Shown: in pieces, positions 12,601-22,889 of the stretch
How the letters are laid out: each line of letters starts with the position of its first letter
How positions within the stretch are numbered: the first letter of the stretch is position 1
Assembly (NCBI GenBank): GCA_008508345.1
Contig: QNGE01000133.1
Span: 86,473-150,472, forward strand
Reading direction: 5' to 3'
Source of the DNA: Paragonimus westermani
Taxonomy: Eukaryota; Platyhelminthes; Trematoda; Plagiorchiida; Troglotrematidae
DNA length: 64,000 bases
Program-made: the position numbers and the translations under genes
The notes under the pieces: model-generated
Seen by the model: only the letters and a program-made list of their open reading frames with translations
Databases searched by the model: none
What the model was told of the DNA's origin: nothing

Positions 12601-13292
12601 CGTACATCCGCGTTTTGTTGATATCAGCAGTATGTGGTCATTACCGACGTTCTCTTTGTACGAAGGACTGTTCCAGAAGTTCCAGAAGTGTAGTATGGCA
12701 GATGTATGGCAGTATGATAGTTTAGTGTGATAGTATTAGGTATTACCCAGAATGGTGTTTGCTAAACGATGAAAAAGTGGACAAACGCAATCCGAGCTAT
12801 AAGCTGAAAACTGATAATGAACCTTTAAAGATGTCCAAAGCCATGGCGAGTTTGTGGTAAAGTCGCCTAACTACTCATCCTGAACAACATAATAGTTTAC
12901 GCGCAGCCGTTTGAAAAATGTTAACTTCTTTTCTTGTTCACACTAGGAACGCTCAGCTGATAACAAACAAATATAGTAGCTCAATTTCGTCTCATTTGGC
13001 GCATTTTCTAGGAATGAATCCGAAAATCAAAGTAACTATTTACGTGCTTTGAAAAATTAAATGTTAGGCAAGAGATACTTTATGTGTTTTTAGGGAAATT
13101 CAAATATGTTTTTCCATAAGAGCACTTACCACTTTTTTTCGCACTGTCTTTTTCCTTGTTTGACGTACCAGGCTCTTGTGCCTCCGCTTGCGGCGTCAAC
13201 GATAGATTTGGTTGGTTCTGAGTATTTTTTGCCCGGGAGTTTATTGGTGACTTGGGAGAACTGGCTGTTTTTGGTTTTGAAGGGGTACTCAT
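517..13292 (-). CDS. Gene B: ferlin, N-terminal part (linker, C2B, start of C2C), spliced, runs off the left edge
   Basis: Spliced gene model: exons 13292-13130, 9256-9045, 5017-4625, 1735-1692, 1643-1561 and 620-517. All have AG/GT borders and matching phases (999 bp, 333 codons, no stop). The peptide follows the dysferlin order: low-complexity linker, the short KPQDFQ-type motif, C2B, an acidic EEDIEA joint, then NLLRPAGV and a DPY/FAGK segment opening C2C. Ferlins are tail-anchored proteins that drive calcium-regulated vesicle fusion and plasma-membrane repair. I found no C2A exon upstream, so the ATG at 13292 may be the true start of a C2A-less protein or an alternative start. FerI, FerA, DysF and later domains would lie left of position 1. 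It is transcribed in the same direction as gene A, whose C-terminal end lies upstream of it. Confidence 0.85.
621..1560. other. Intron of gene B, no feature seen
   Basis: AT-rich intron between the two C2C exons, with no repeat or exon-like segment that I can support. Confidence 0.6.
1561..1643 (-). CDS. Gene B exon: first strands of C2C
   Basis: The 83-bp exon (acceptor tttttgtag, donor GTAAGTT) encodes NLLRPAGVQLRPAVFKVRLF and then LAEDLPR. This corresponds to dysferlin NLLRPTGV and AEDLPQM at the start of C2C. It enters with one base completing the Ala codon of the previous exon and leaves one base for the next. Confidence 0.92.
1692..1735 (-). CDS. Gene B exon: acidic C2B-C2C joint (44 bp)
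   Basis: This micro-exon has the acceptor tttctggtttccag and the donor GTAAGTAC. It encodes SMKPIDADGEEDIEA with the last codon split after two bases. Dysferlin has a KEDIES string at the same place, directly before its NLLRP motif. Phase 0 entry matches the end of the C2B exon, and the two leftover bases are completed by the next exon. Confidence 0.85.
3228..3275. repeat. Short tandem repeat of a tatagt/cttatagtta unit
   Basis: Four imperfect units of about 12-15 bp containing tatagtt (tcgtatagtt, tcttatagtt, tcttatagtt). A simple local repeat in a gene B intron. Confidence 0.6.
3570..3835 (+). mobile_element. Retroelement 3' remnant with a hammerhead-like core
   Basis: At 3731-3766 the sequence runs CTTGATAAAGGCTATCC, GAGA, GGATCGAAACG. 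This resembles the CTGATGA...stem...CGAAACG core of hammerhead ribozymes carried by Penelope-like and related retroelements. The stem II arms ATCC/GGAT around a GAGA loop are intact, while CTGATGA is decayed to CTTGATA. The tail (cgttgcgaaacc, then ttttggtttttaaatcgttg) has the look of a retroelement end. I see no valid cleavage site, so activity is unlikely. Located in a gene B intron. Confidence 0.35.
4625..5017 (-). CDS. Gene B exon: C2B domain
   Basis: The exon encodes a nearly complete C2 domain in 131 codons, phase 0 at both ends. It begins IRVKVVEARQL, has the central NSPYWNEMFFFNF strand, then SLIGSFKFDL and WLLLSNPDDP, and ends GYLKISIVILGPGDEAP, the hallmark of ferlin C2B. The calcium-loop positions are mostly not acidic (NVSPVCKV in loop 1, YNSHHLRKD in loop 3), as in vertebrate dysferlin C2B. 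This domain is therefore probably structural or protein-binding, not calcium-binding. An ATG lies twelve bases before the acceptor (5029-5027), but the KPQDFQ exon upstream makes an internal exon more likely than a start here. Confidence 0.93.
5018..9044. other. Intron of gene B containing one LTR copy
   Basis: 4-kb intron. Besides the element at 6954-7463 it holds only low-complexity AT-rich sequence. A 96-codon open frame at 5816-6106 has no recognisable domain or splice signals. Confidence 0.55.
6954..7463 (+). mobile_element. Solo-LTR-like element, copy 1
   Basis: A 510-bp repeat with TG...CA ends (TGTGGTGG to TCGCTACA), a polyadenylation signal AATAAA at 7426-7431 and high CpG content unlike its surroundings. 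A close copy lies inverted at 22891-23352 and a diverged one at 29006-29528. It contains an internal duplication: the segment at about 6959 (GATCGTCAGGTCGGAGG) is echoed about 173 bp later. Overlapping open frames of up to 121 codons in several phases are by-products of the CpG-rich sequence. Inserted in the gene B intron between 9045 and 5017, antisense to the gene. The element class (LTR, non-autonomous) is inferred from its ends and polyA signal. Confidence 0.65.
9045..9256 (-). CDS. Gene B exon: linker ending in the KPQDFQ motif before C2B
   Basis: The acceptor (ttctgttgcag) opens with two bases completing the phase-1 codon of the exon above. The donor is GTTGTT after a complete codon. 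The 212 bp encode an acidic/Lys-rich stretch, a Gly/Ser run (GGSGGGS) and finally SSKPQDFQ. Human dysferlin has nearly the same KPQDFQ string immediately before C2B, and its C2B begins with IRV as in the next exon here. This short match is the best evidence that the linker exons belong to the ferlin gene and not to another transcript. Confidence 0.85.
10685..10925 (-). mobile_element. Degenerate tRNA-derived SINE
   Basis: An old minus-strand copy of the SINE family: the gaccgcagccttcgtgattag body, ctctagtttcactgtcatta, and mutated B- and A-box regions. It contains a perfect hairpin gctccctt-caaa-agggagc at 10743-10761. Plus-strand sequence following it (near 11010, tcaggacttct) matches the loop region of the 31-kb structure, suggesting the family is longer than the SINE body alone. 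Confidence 0.5.
11149..11226 (+). mobile_element. SINE tail fragment
   Basis: A short plus-strand piece matching the SINE 3' half (gctccctttcgaagtgggct, then tatctgaatacgaaggct, acgatcaagtc). It lies opposite in orientation to the degenerate copy at 10685-10925, a second inverted arrangement of this family. Confidence 0.45.
13130..13292 (-). CDS. Gene B exon: Ser/Pro/Lys-rich linker, possible start codon
   Basis: The exon reads ATG at 13292-13290 into a low-complexity MSTPSKPKTASSPK-type peptide rich in Ser, Pro, Lys, Asn and Gln. It ends at a strong GTAAGTG donor after one base of a codon (phase 1). The next exon supplies the missing two bases, which supports the pairing. An in-frame TGA sits one codon before the ATG and there is no pyrimidine-rich acceptor upstream. 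I therefore take this as a first coding exon. A weak alternative acceptor (AG inside ATGAG) would let an unseen C2A exon splice in. The composition fits the disordered C2A-C2B linker of ferlins, not a folded domain. Which start is used is uncertain. Confidence 0.6.
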
Positions 13293-16200
13293 TTGTCAGC
13301 ATGTGCTACTCCTGGTTGCTTCCTCTATACATAACATACACAATGTGTGTATTCCGAACTATACGGGTTATTATAACGTGCACGATCTACTCCTCAAATC
13401 AATAATACTGGCGGCCTTGTAGAAAACGGGCTTGCTCAATAGGCCTCACAGTGTATGTCTGTATGTGTATGTATGCACTACTCTCATTCAGTGTCCAACA
13501 CTTTTTCCTGACCCGGTCAATATCGGCGGACGCTTCAGCAAGTCATAAGCCGAAGGGTTTTTCAGGTGAAATCGATTCACCTCGACAAATCGTGTGTTTA
13601 GGTTTTTATCAATTTTATTTCAAAGACGACTGCGTGGCTCATCGTCATCCGACTACGCACCGTTTAGCGCCACTTGACTCAGATGTTATGACCCCTACCT
13701 GGCACAACTACTTAAAAGTTGTCCTGAGTCTCACTTTCACACAATTCCTCTTCAAAACATTGTTAAACAGTTACGAATTACAGAGCGGCGTTTGTCACTG
13801 TCTCGAAGATTTGAATAAAACAGTTTACCAATAGCTGAAGTGTGCACTCTTGACGTAAACAAAATCAACGATGCTTACTGCGCGTAGACACTAATCAACA
13901 AAAATACTGTTTTTCTTTATCTTATCGTCTCTATCCGCGGCTTTCACTTCTGATACGGACAACTGCATCTAACTGTTGAAGAATCGCCCCATGAAGTCAA
14001 GAAGTATCCTCCTAGTGCCAAGTCTAAACATAGAACACAACATACTGCCGACAGATCAGCATACATGAACACGCGACGACTAGGTGATTAGAGGGCGTAT
14101 ATAATCATTCCTGGTGTGATGCATCACTTGCACACATCTCCACATCTGTGAAGTTTAACTCTGTCTTTGTGGGACTGTTGTAATCGTGAAAGCTGTTTAA
14201 ATCGGCATTATGCCGAGAAACTGAAACAAACCCCAGACTATGTTGTTAGTGTGAACGCCACGTTGTCACCATTTGCTCTAATTTGTTCTTTAAGCCGCGT
14301 TACCTGTTGTCCTTTTATTAGTGTCGTAACGCATACTTTCAGACCCGTAATTTACAAACGATCTGCCTCTTGATTAGACATACTAAAGAAATTTACGATC
14401 GTAAGCGAGACACGATTTGATGTGCACTGCTACTTGACTAGCATCTCAGTCCATCAATCTGAATCTATAGTCATATTAGGTGAACCTTTTCTAAAGCTAT
14501 ACCGTGTCAAAAGTTAGAGAATGAAGCTGTTATGTTTGACGAAGAAAGAACTGCAAATTTCTACTTACCATCAAAAAAATAGCGATGCATATAGTGGCTA
14601 TGATACAGTTTTCTTCAAGTTAATGATACCGGTCTTGTTTGAGGGCGGTGAAAATACTTAGAGAGTCCGGTTTGCATGAAAGTCATACCTATGCTACTAC
14701 GCAGTCCGGCAACGCTATCCTTCTGGTTTTTCACAACCAGACAAGGCTAGGCAACGCTTGTGAACGGTTACATACAACAATAGTAAATAGAAAACGGGAC
14801 AGAGTTAATTACAGTGACCGTTTAGAACAGCCATCCAGTTAAAACGAATCAAACTGTTGGAGCTGTGTTGTGATATGTCCAACCGTGCGGTTGGTCATGA
14901 GGGCGGCTTGGTCAAGTATTCTGTTTCCACTGGCTAAAACAAGTACAGTATCAAAGCACCGAACCTATTCCGATTTCCCGTCTCTTCCAACGATTAGCAT
15001 TAACTACTGAATCACCTTGTTATCACCACCCCCTTGAACTTTGTCAGTCCTCGGTGTCACGCCAAATTCTAAGTCCGTTAAAAATTGATTTATTTTATTT
15101 TCTAGTGACCTCTCATGGTCATCCGCATTTCACTGATGTTTCTTCAACAGTTCCGTGTATGTCTTTTCTGCCCGCCGTCAAAAATACTTAATTGCTAATT
15201 TTCGTCTTAAAGGACCACTTGTTCCGGTTGGCGTATCCTTTCACTGACTTTACTGTTCTCCCGTCATGTTCCAGACCTCTAACAAGGATTCACTTTATTT
15301 TTGTGTATTGAGTCCAAACATCTCTTTACTTCAAAGAAACGTTGTTTTAGGTTATTATTTGCCGATATATTTTATAACAACTTTAACGCCCATAGTAAAT
15401 TACCTACCTGACTTCTCTTCGAGCCGTTCGACGGGTTGCACGGCATGTTCATCGCGTGTGTCTTCCACAGTGGTAGCACGTAATCTTCCCGACCTAGGTT
15501 AGCCCGAACGTTTATTCACATACACACACACATTATTTTTGCAACAGACACGAAGCAAGTGTAAATATAAAAGACGAGTAGTAACTGTTGAATCCGACAG
15601 TCAGTCTATATTTAGTTTCCCCACACTACATGTTTACCGATTTATTTGCTGTTACTATCACCTACTTTGTATCGCACTCATTTCTACTCGCTAAACGTCA
15701 CTAGTCTGGAGTGAATAGAGCAAGGCGGTCGATACACATAAAGATGTTTGTTTTGATAGCTGATATCAATGTGGGTTTGCACATTCACAGGATACGTTTG
15801 CTTCGGCTCAAGACAAGAATAACGACGATTTTCTAGACAGTATTGATGAACTTTGTATATGATGTGGTAGACAAGTTGCGTGCCATAAATCGATCTGGAT
15901 AGCCAGTTTATGGTAACATATTTATAAGAAAACAAACTCTGTCACTCACTATCTCCATTAAGCGTACTTTCCTAAAGTGTGACACTAAGGGGCTGAGAAA
16001 TCTCCGTTTAATTTTAAGGAAAAGCTTCAGAAGTTGGCTTGCTAAACGGTCTCTGCACCTTGTGGTACTTACTCCACAAATTGCGGGCCTAATAAAGCTT
16101 CTGCAGATCTTACTAACAAAGTAAAGAGAATAATGGTTTTATTTCGGCATAATAGTAAGCTTACTGGAAAGATACGTTCAGTTTAACGCTTCAAGGATGC

Positions 16201-18066
16201 CTTTAGAGACATGGCTTGTAGAAATAACAGTACATTTATCTTATATAAGTAAGGGAATTGAAGATCTGAGCATAACTTTTGATTTCACAATAATTTCGTG
16301 TAAATACCAGCCGGAAGTAAACCTGAAGAGAAGTCCATCGCCAAACTCTAATTCTATTCAAGTTAAACATCATACTTGGACTGTGAGAACCTATATACGA
16401 CTGTCTCACCTTTCGTGAATAAAATTTCCCTTTTTTTCTGGTAACATTTGGAATAGTGAAGGGACTGCTACTGAGTAAGTGCCAGCTATGACTTCAGCGT
16501 GCTTGAGAAAAATGCGAGCAAATATAGATGGTATTCACGAACAGTACACATCATTAACAAATCAAAATGCACATCATTTAAAACAACCGGCCGAATGACC
16601 TTAATTCAGCCAGACACATTTCCGTCCCGGTTTCTGTCTTTCATCTAGCAAGTAGTTAGTAAAGGCGGTTCGGTTCATGAGATATTAGGATCAGTTAAAC
16701 TCAAACAGGAGAGTTGGCAAACATGAAAGCAGTAAAGTGACCAAACTAATGGAAAGGCAATATCATACATTTGATTCAGGCGGACGTAGGAAAGACAGTT
16801 TTGAATGTGCATGAATATGACAATAGTACTAGGCAGACCCATTCTGCAATAATTAGTCCACTGTGAAATGTCTTCTCTTATTCAAGCGTTTATCAACAGA
16901 TGGCATCCACTATACCTACTATTATACCTGAAGTTGTTATTTTGAATAGTTTTGCAAGATGAACGGTACTGTACATTATAACGAGCGTTTACGATCATCA
17001 AGGGCAATGAAAAGCACAAACTTTAGATTTTTTCGTTAGAGGACAGCAGCACAGCATCATTGCGTTTGGGTCAGTAGCCTACATCTGATCCCATATTTTG
17101 AAAGAGATCTCTTGATCGACACGTAAGTGAATAAGTCGGCGCAGAACAACGAAGTCGTATTGTTCGTACCGCTTTGATTGCCCCATGGTCGTGACCATTT
17201 TAACAGCTGTAACCGGTTGTGGCTGGAGGACTACAAGATCGTAGTTAGCTTCTGGTTAGTAGAGTAATGATTTGTAGTATTGCTCCACAACAGCTTGAAT
17301 CCCTCTTCCACTTCCAATATGGATGTATACTACTAGTGGGATCTGTAATGGGGTAACTTCAAGTTCAGCGTTTTATTTCAGAGTGGGTATGTTAAAGGGG
17401 TTAGTTGAATAGAAAGACTGTAATCAAATCTGATTAGTGGTCAGATTAAGTCAGGCCCTTCGTTGCTCGTTAGTAATCACAACGAAGGTTGACAAGATGT
17501 ATCTTATGGAGTGAACCGGAGACAAGTGCTATTATAGATGGCTAGTTTCTTACTTCACATATAACTCTAGCAGAATAAAAGGGTGTGATATAACAGCAGA
17601 ACCTATCATCCGGAAAACGTCTGATGGTCAGCTCTTACCAATGTCAGCTCAGTTAATCTTATTCTTGCTTGTCACCTGCCACTTATTACTAAGCAGTGTG
17701 GCTACTAGAGATTTCAGTCGAAATCGTGAAAACAAAAATTTTCTCAACAAAACGTAAGTGTTCTCGACAAATACCCTTCTTGGGTTAGTACCATTATACA
17801 CCAAAGTAAGTGACAGTAACAAACTATAGATAGAAAAAAACAAGAAACAAGACGAATAGATTAGCCGCGAACGCGACTGATCTTACTGGAGTTATTTGGT
17901 TGTTTGAGCCTATACGTACATCTGCTAGTCTCGAAACCATACACGGACAACTACCGATTCACACACCCATATTACCTTTTGCATGCGCTTTGTACGAAAC
18001 AAATCAGACTGGTTACGTACAAACAACACAGCGCTTTTTTTCCTGAGATTTTCTGCTCAAACGCAG

Positions 18067-18401
18067 TCAAACTAATTCTTCTTCACTCCTGTAGTAGGCG
18101 GTGAAAAGTTCTTTCACCATCTTTTTACTGGCTAACAGTGTCATTTCAGCCAGCCGTTTGTGTACATACGCCACAGACAAACAGGCATCTACAATATTTC
18201 TGAAGTGGACAATACAGTGCACCGCAATAATATTGCCACACGTGCCCAGCGTGAGTAGACGGTCTGCGCAAACGCATAATGCGAACAATGGTTGATTGGG
18301 CTATGATAATACACCAAGGCGGATTAGTTGCCTGAAGGTGTGTTGCACACCGGATGGCATCCATCGACTCAGTTCACTTATGTTGATGTTCACTGACACG
18401 G
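18067..18401 (-). CDS. Unassigned two-exon candidate gene fragment
   Basis: I do not recognise this. On the minus strand an open frame of about 165 codons is broken by a single TAG. The break falls inside a possible 51-bp intron (18314-18264, GTGTAT to gcgcag). Splicing joins 18401-18315 (acceptor ctcttctggctcag) to 18263-18067 in phase and removes the stop. The product would contain SELSRWMPSGVQHTFRQLI, DRLLTLGTCGNIIAV and VAYVHKRLAEMTLLASKK, ending in a Glu-rich tail before TGA. It looks protein-like (helical, mixed charge) and could be the last exons of a small gene, an upstream exon of gene B, or a decayed copy. No family is assigned. Confidence 0.22.
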
Positions 18402-20164
18402 CTGAGCCAGAAGAGGTGAAATTGAGGCATTGAACCGTGTTTATCGAGGTACAGCTTAGAAGACCAAGCAAACCTAAGTGTCCATACATGTGGTTGTGTC
18501 TATTCAATATAGGCTCAATTTCTACGGTACAACAGACACAATGGCCTGAAAACAGATACGGCATTCTCGAGAGCAAGTTGACGGGAGGTGTAGAGCTGTC
18601 AAAACAAGATGGTTCACACGTCCTATTTCATTGCCTCATGTGTTACTCGGGAAATTACGCGCGTTAGCAGCCCGAAAATTCTAATGACACTCAGAAGGGC
18701 AACCCGTTTCACGCATATTACTTTTCTGTGTACAAATATTCCACTGATACGCCTACTGAGTGTCAGGCTGACGAAGTATTAATACTTGGTCCCTGAGTAA
18801 AAAAAATGCTATCTAGCACTTGTAATCTTCACCTATATCCACAATCCGACGCTTCGTTTCCACTTTTGAATGTGTTTTTCATATGGTGTATTGAGTCAAC
18901 TTTGGCTCAGGTCACCCTTTTTGTCAGGGTCCTTAATTTTCCTCCGTCTCTTCGTGAACCCATTGGACTTATTATCGTGAGCAGCCTACGTCCAATGCAC
19001 AGATTTTTAAAGTATTCCCTCAATGTATCCATATAAACGATCTTTTTGGTCTCCTTAAAAATGTGAGACGCAATTTTGGATACCCTTGATTCAGCGCACG
19101 ATAAGCACATTTCTCCAGACAAATCACTGTTCCACAACAAAACGTTCGCATCAGTATATAACAGTTACGATTAGTCGAAAGCTGTTTATGCTATTTGAAT
19201 TAAGCAAAAGGTTTCGAAACCGACTCCGACTAACTTAGGATGTTATGCTGTGTTCATATATTGCTGATCTCTACATACAGTACACACGTCAGTGTTGAAA
19301 ATGTTACTTGCTACTAACATGTTTTATTCAGGAAGATGCGTGAAACGGTATTTTGGTTATGTTCCAGTAGACCGATGATGCAGGGTGGATGGGTGGTTTC
19401 ATCTGGCCTCACGAAGACATAGCTGATCGAAAAAGTTTGATTATAATTCTGCTATAACGGCCGGGGTAGAAGTTGAATGTGTTTGAAGATCACTTTTGAA
19501 ATTCCATTCCGTTCTCACAAAGAATTCAAGAGTTTCGCTTGGAACGTGCGATCCTTTAGTCTTCTTCAACTATTGTGTATTGATATATCACCTATGGAAA
19601 ATTTACCGCGTCTAGACAAGCAAGTCCTTGATTAGACCGTTATTGACCACTATCTTTGTTATGGTGACTTTTCAGGGCGACGGCCGTCACCAGTCGGCTT
19701 ATCCTTCACAGGATTCGGCGTTCTCCAAGTAATTTCCAGTGTATGCGCGTGAAACGTGTTCAGTGTTTGTAGTTCGTGTTTCAATTATTTACGTTGTGCG
19801 CAGTGATTAACAGACTGTAAGGTGCCGTGCCAACTATTTGAGTAGTCCATTTACAGTTAGCTTGTCTTATATACAGCATCATTTTTGTTCACACTATTCA
19901 TATCTTTACACAGATACTGTGATGACCGTTCAGTTCTCACATCAAATTGCTAGACTCATGCAGGTCTTACAAATGAATCTAAGATGAAGGAATATTTTGG
20001 AACGGTGCCAATAATGATCTGTTCTTATTTTCACTTCAGACTGGTGAATATACATATTGTAGTGACCTGGAGATACTCCCGGTCTGCCTGCTGTACGATG
20101 TGTAAAATTCTTCCTAAAATCTTAGCTTACATTGTACATAGGACCTTAAGGATCTTTGCCTACT

Positions 20165-20450
20165 GTCTGCCTGATGCATGAGATCGCGTTTGTTTGATGG
20201 CATGCTTGTCGGCGTATGCGCGCCAAGCGCGACACACGCTTTTTCCGGTTTGCTCGCGCGCTCCACGGTCGGATCCTTATCCTCCCTAGCTGTTTCGCGT
20301 ATCGGTGTCGTCTAGCGCTAGTCGAGACCATTTTGCAATTGTCGCATAATATATTTTCCGTCTCGCAATTATTTGTATTTTCATTTCGCGTCTGGTATTT
20401 CTGCGTACACTTGAGGAAACGTTAATTTGGTGCACGTACGCACTAAAATA
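20165..20450. other. CpG-rich patch, possible promoter or LTR fragment
   Basis: Unlike its AT-richer surroundings, this stretch is crowded with CG dinucleotides (tatgcgcgccaagcgcgac, gctcgcgcgctccacgg, gtctagcgctagtcgagacc) and is followed by a T-rich segment. It lies 7 kb upstream of the first visible exon of gene B. It could hold a promoter or 5' untranslated exon of that gene, or be another CpG-rich transposon piece like the LTR copies. No conserved peptide was seen in it. Confidence 0.3.
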
Positions 20451-21150
20451 TTGCTAGTGAGGGATGCTGTTGAACCCATAGGGCAATGTAGGCTATCAGG
20501 CTAACGTAATGTATTGAAGACGAGCGATCCCACTTGGCTACTCACATTATTACTATTTTCAGTAGTGGGTCATGAGCATATATTTGTATATTGAAATAAT
20601 CAAGAAAGAAAACAAGAGACATTGGAGTGCAGTTTGGCATGAAATAGTTTTCGGCACATACAGGAACTGAGCAGTGGCAACCACTAAAATGGTGACGTTC
20701 TGTAACCAAAAGTACCTGTAAATTAATGGGTTTGTTGTCGCGTTGAAGTATCTAACTCACGTATTGGTTTTCCAAGTAAACGATACTCACGCCCCCCATA
20801 TTCTTGGTTCTCAATATTAGTATTAGCTGTAACTGGAAAAAGTGGCAAATTCAACCGATTAGCGTTTATAGCCAAGTAATATCTCACCTAAACCTGTGGC
20901 CTCCATCAATGGTAACAACTCAGTTCAAAGGATGACTAACGGCACCATTGCCTACAACATGGGTTGTGATCAAAACGATGAGGTAGTTCAAGAATGTTAA
21001 ATATGATAGAAAGCAGCTGACGTCTTGATTCGAAAATTCTGTACCGCGAAATTCTGGGTTTATCGAAAGTTAGACAGTTTAACAAGACATCACCGCTTTC
21101 TAGAATTTTGTTATTCTTCAATTACCAACTAAGTTACCGATTGCATTTTG

Positions 21151-21430
21151 AAGTTGAACATCACTCACATTTGATCGCAGCTTTCACATTCAGATAGACT
21201 TTCCAACCAGCCTCTTTCGAAATGAAACACTAGACTCGAGTTTCGCTCTCATTAGAGCTCGTCAGTAGTGCATATCCTCGCCACGGTCGGGATTTGAACT
21301 CCGGCTATTCCAATCATGAGGCAACGTGTTAACCACTGCGCCACTGACCTCACATTAGGCACGACCGTATTATCAAATTTGAACGCTCAACCACATTCCC
21401 CTGTGAGCAGTGATCTCCGACTGCATGTTC
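21151..21430 (-). mobile_element. tRNA-derived SINE
   Basis: Reading the minus strand: an A-box-like TGGCGCAGTGGTTAAC, a B-box-like GAGTTCAAATCCC (plus-strand gatttgaact at 21291-21300), a body with GCTCTAATGAGAGCGAAACT and a tail GTGAGTGATGTTCAAC. The same arrangement recurs at 31376-31651 and in older forms elsewhere in the window. The tRNA-like part cannot fold as a complete tRNA gene. Confidence 0.75.
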
Positions 21431-22086
21431 ACTGGTTGGTAATTCAACGTTCTCTATGTGATCAATTAATTATCTGGTAGAAGAATTCTTTAAATTTTCT
21501 TCACTGACTCCTCCTATAGTAAGGTCTTTGTCAGTGGCGGTCAAAAATGCAGTATTTCCCTCAGATATAGAGAGAAAGAAAAACAATTTTCTTCAGTTCA
21601 GTCCAGCATCTTGTTCGTCTCCTTTTGGGAAGTTGTCTCATTGACGAGAAAAAGTTTCATCTAGGTAATGCATGCATATCGTACAAAAAATATTTCTGAA
21701 GGGTAATTTGCAGTGTGTAAATTTCAATGATGAATGATCATTGATGACGTAAGACGCATTCACAAATTTCGCCCCGATTGAGTTGACTGAGCTGAATGAT
21801 AAACGTACTTCCATTACTTACGTCAGAACTGTGGGAAGATTTATTGGCGTTCGTTACGTTACTTATGCAGGTAAGTCCCGCTTATCAGCTAATTTGTGCT
21901 TTCATATATATCTGATATCAAAAATTCACGAAGTATATCTCACAGGTCACAAATTCCAAACTGTGAGTCAGAAACTCTAGACCTCTTAACGCTAATCAAC
22001 AGTACAAACCGTTTCGATCTTAATGTGCTGTTCGGTTCTACAATATTCACCCTGAACAATAACAGGTCATGCCTCATTTTGTTTGT

Positions 22087-22889
22087 GACAATTAGTTTCA
22101 CAGTGTTTTTCAAACACTTATTGAAAGACCCGATATGAGTTTGTTATGCCTTGTCCCATGTATTAATTGGTAACATCGCCAAACGGGATTGATTTCCGAT
22201 GTCAAACGACTCAATTCAGCGGCCTAACCCATCCAAACGTGCTATTCAAATTTTCGACTAAATGTCACTGTACTCTTAATGCGTAATACACACGTAATTT
22301 TGGTGAACGTTCTACCGAAAAGCAAAATAGCCAGACCCTGATGGTTGGGAACAGTGGTGGTGTTGTTTGTAGCTCGGGTTGATGGTTTTGGTACCAATAT
22401 GTTCGCCGAGCTTGGCATTTAGGTTGTAAACGTTTCATCATCAGGCGAGGTGACATCATCAGTGCGTAAGTGTTTCAGCGTATATTTTGAACATACGCTG
22501 AAACAATTACGCACTGATGATGTCACCTCGCCTGGTGATGAAACGTTTACAACCTAAATGCCAAGCTCGGCGAACATATTGGTACCAAAACCATCAACCC
22601 GAGCTACAAACAACACCACCACTGTTCCCAACCATCAGGGTCTGGCTATTTTGCTTTTCGGTAGAACGTTCACCAAAATTACGTGTGTATTACGCATTAA
22701 GAGTACAGTGACATTTAGTCGAAAATTTGAATAGCACGTTTGGATGGGTTAGGCCGCTGAATTGAGTCGTTTGACATCGGAAATCAATCCCGTTTGGCGA
22801 TGTTACCAATTAATACATGGGACAAGGCATAACAAACTCATATCGGGTCTTTCAATAAGTGTTTGAAAAACACTGTGAAACTAATTGTC
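22087..22889. repeat. Near-perfect 0.8-kb palindrome with 9-bp spacer
   Basis: The left arm 22087-22483 and right arm 22493-22889 are reverse complements across about 397 bp. I saw only two mismatches (near 22437/22539 and near the spacer). The spacer is attttgaac (22484-22492). Mirror-image 64-codon open frames in the two arms are a consequence of the symmetry, not genes. The right arm ends on the base before the N at 22890. Each arm contains a CTGATGA...GAAACG motif and a cCAAGCTCGGCGAACAT string that looks like a retroelement 3' region. Either a genuine recent fold-back or an assembly artefact. Confidence 0.95.
22514..22545 (+). ncRNA. Hammerhead-like motif in the palindrome's right arm
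   Basis: CTGATGA, then TGTCACC-tcgcct-GGTGAT and GAAACG. TCACC pairs with GGTGA to form a stem II-like hairpin between the two conserved cores. The junction next to each core is not perfectly paired and stem I/III pairing is not evident. A mirror copy lies in the left arm (22431-22462, minus strand) with one substitution that changes GGTGATG to TGATGATG-type sequence and weakens the stem. Family: retroelement hammerhead, by resemblance only. Confidence 0.3.

Larger units (their letters stand above)
9257..13129. other. Intron of gene B containing SINE relics
   Basis: 3.9-kb intron carrying the degenerate inverted SINE pieces at 10.7-11.2 kb and otherwise featureless sequence. Confidence 0.55.
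13293..22086. other. Region upstream of gene B, no established gene
   Basis: 8.8 kb that may be intergenic or contain unseen 5' exons of gene B, such as C2A. I found only the unassigned candidate at 18.07-18.40 kb, the CpG-rich patch at 20.2 kb and a SINE at 21.15 kb. No C2A signature was recognised on the minus strand. Confidence 0.5.

Noticed and set aside
13451..13834. 127-codon plus-strand open frame
   Set aside because: Starts in a tgtatg repeat, Leu/Phe/Cys-rich without motif; treated as chance.
21291..21345. tRNA gene suggested by A- and B-box-like strings
   Set aside because: Part of a dispersed SINE with body and tail; no complete cloverleaf or acceptor stem. The same holds for 31455-31512 and 51100-51172.
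22265..22711. Two mirror-image 64-codon open frames with almost identical peptides
   Set aside because: They are the two arms of the palindrome read on opposite strands, not duplicated genes.
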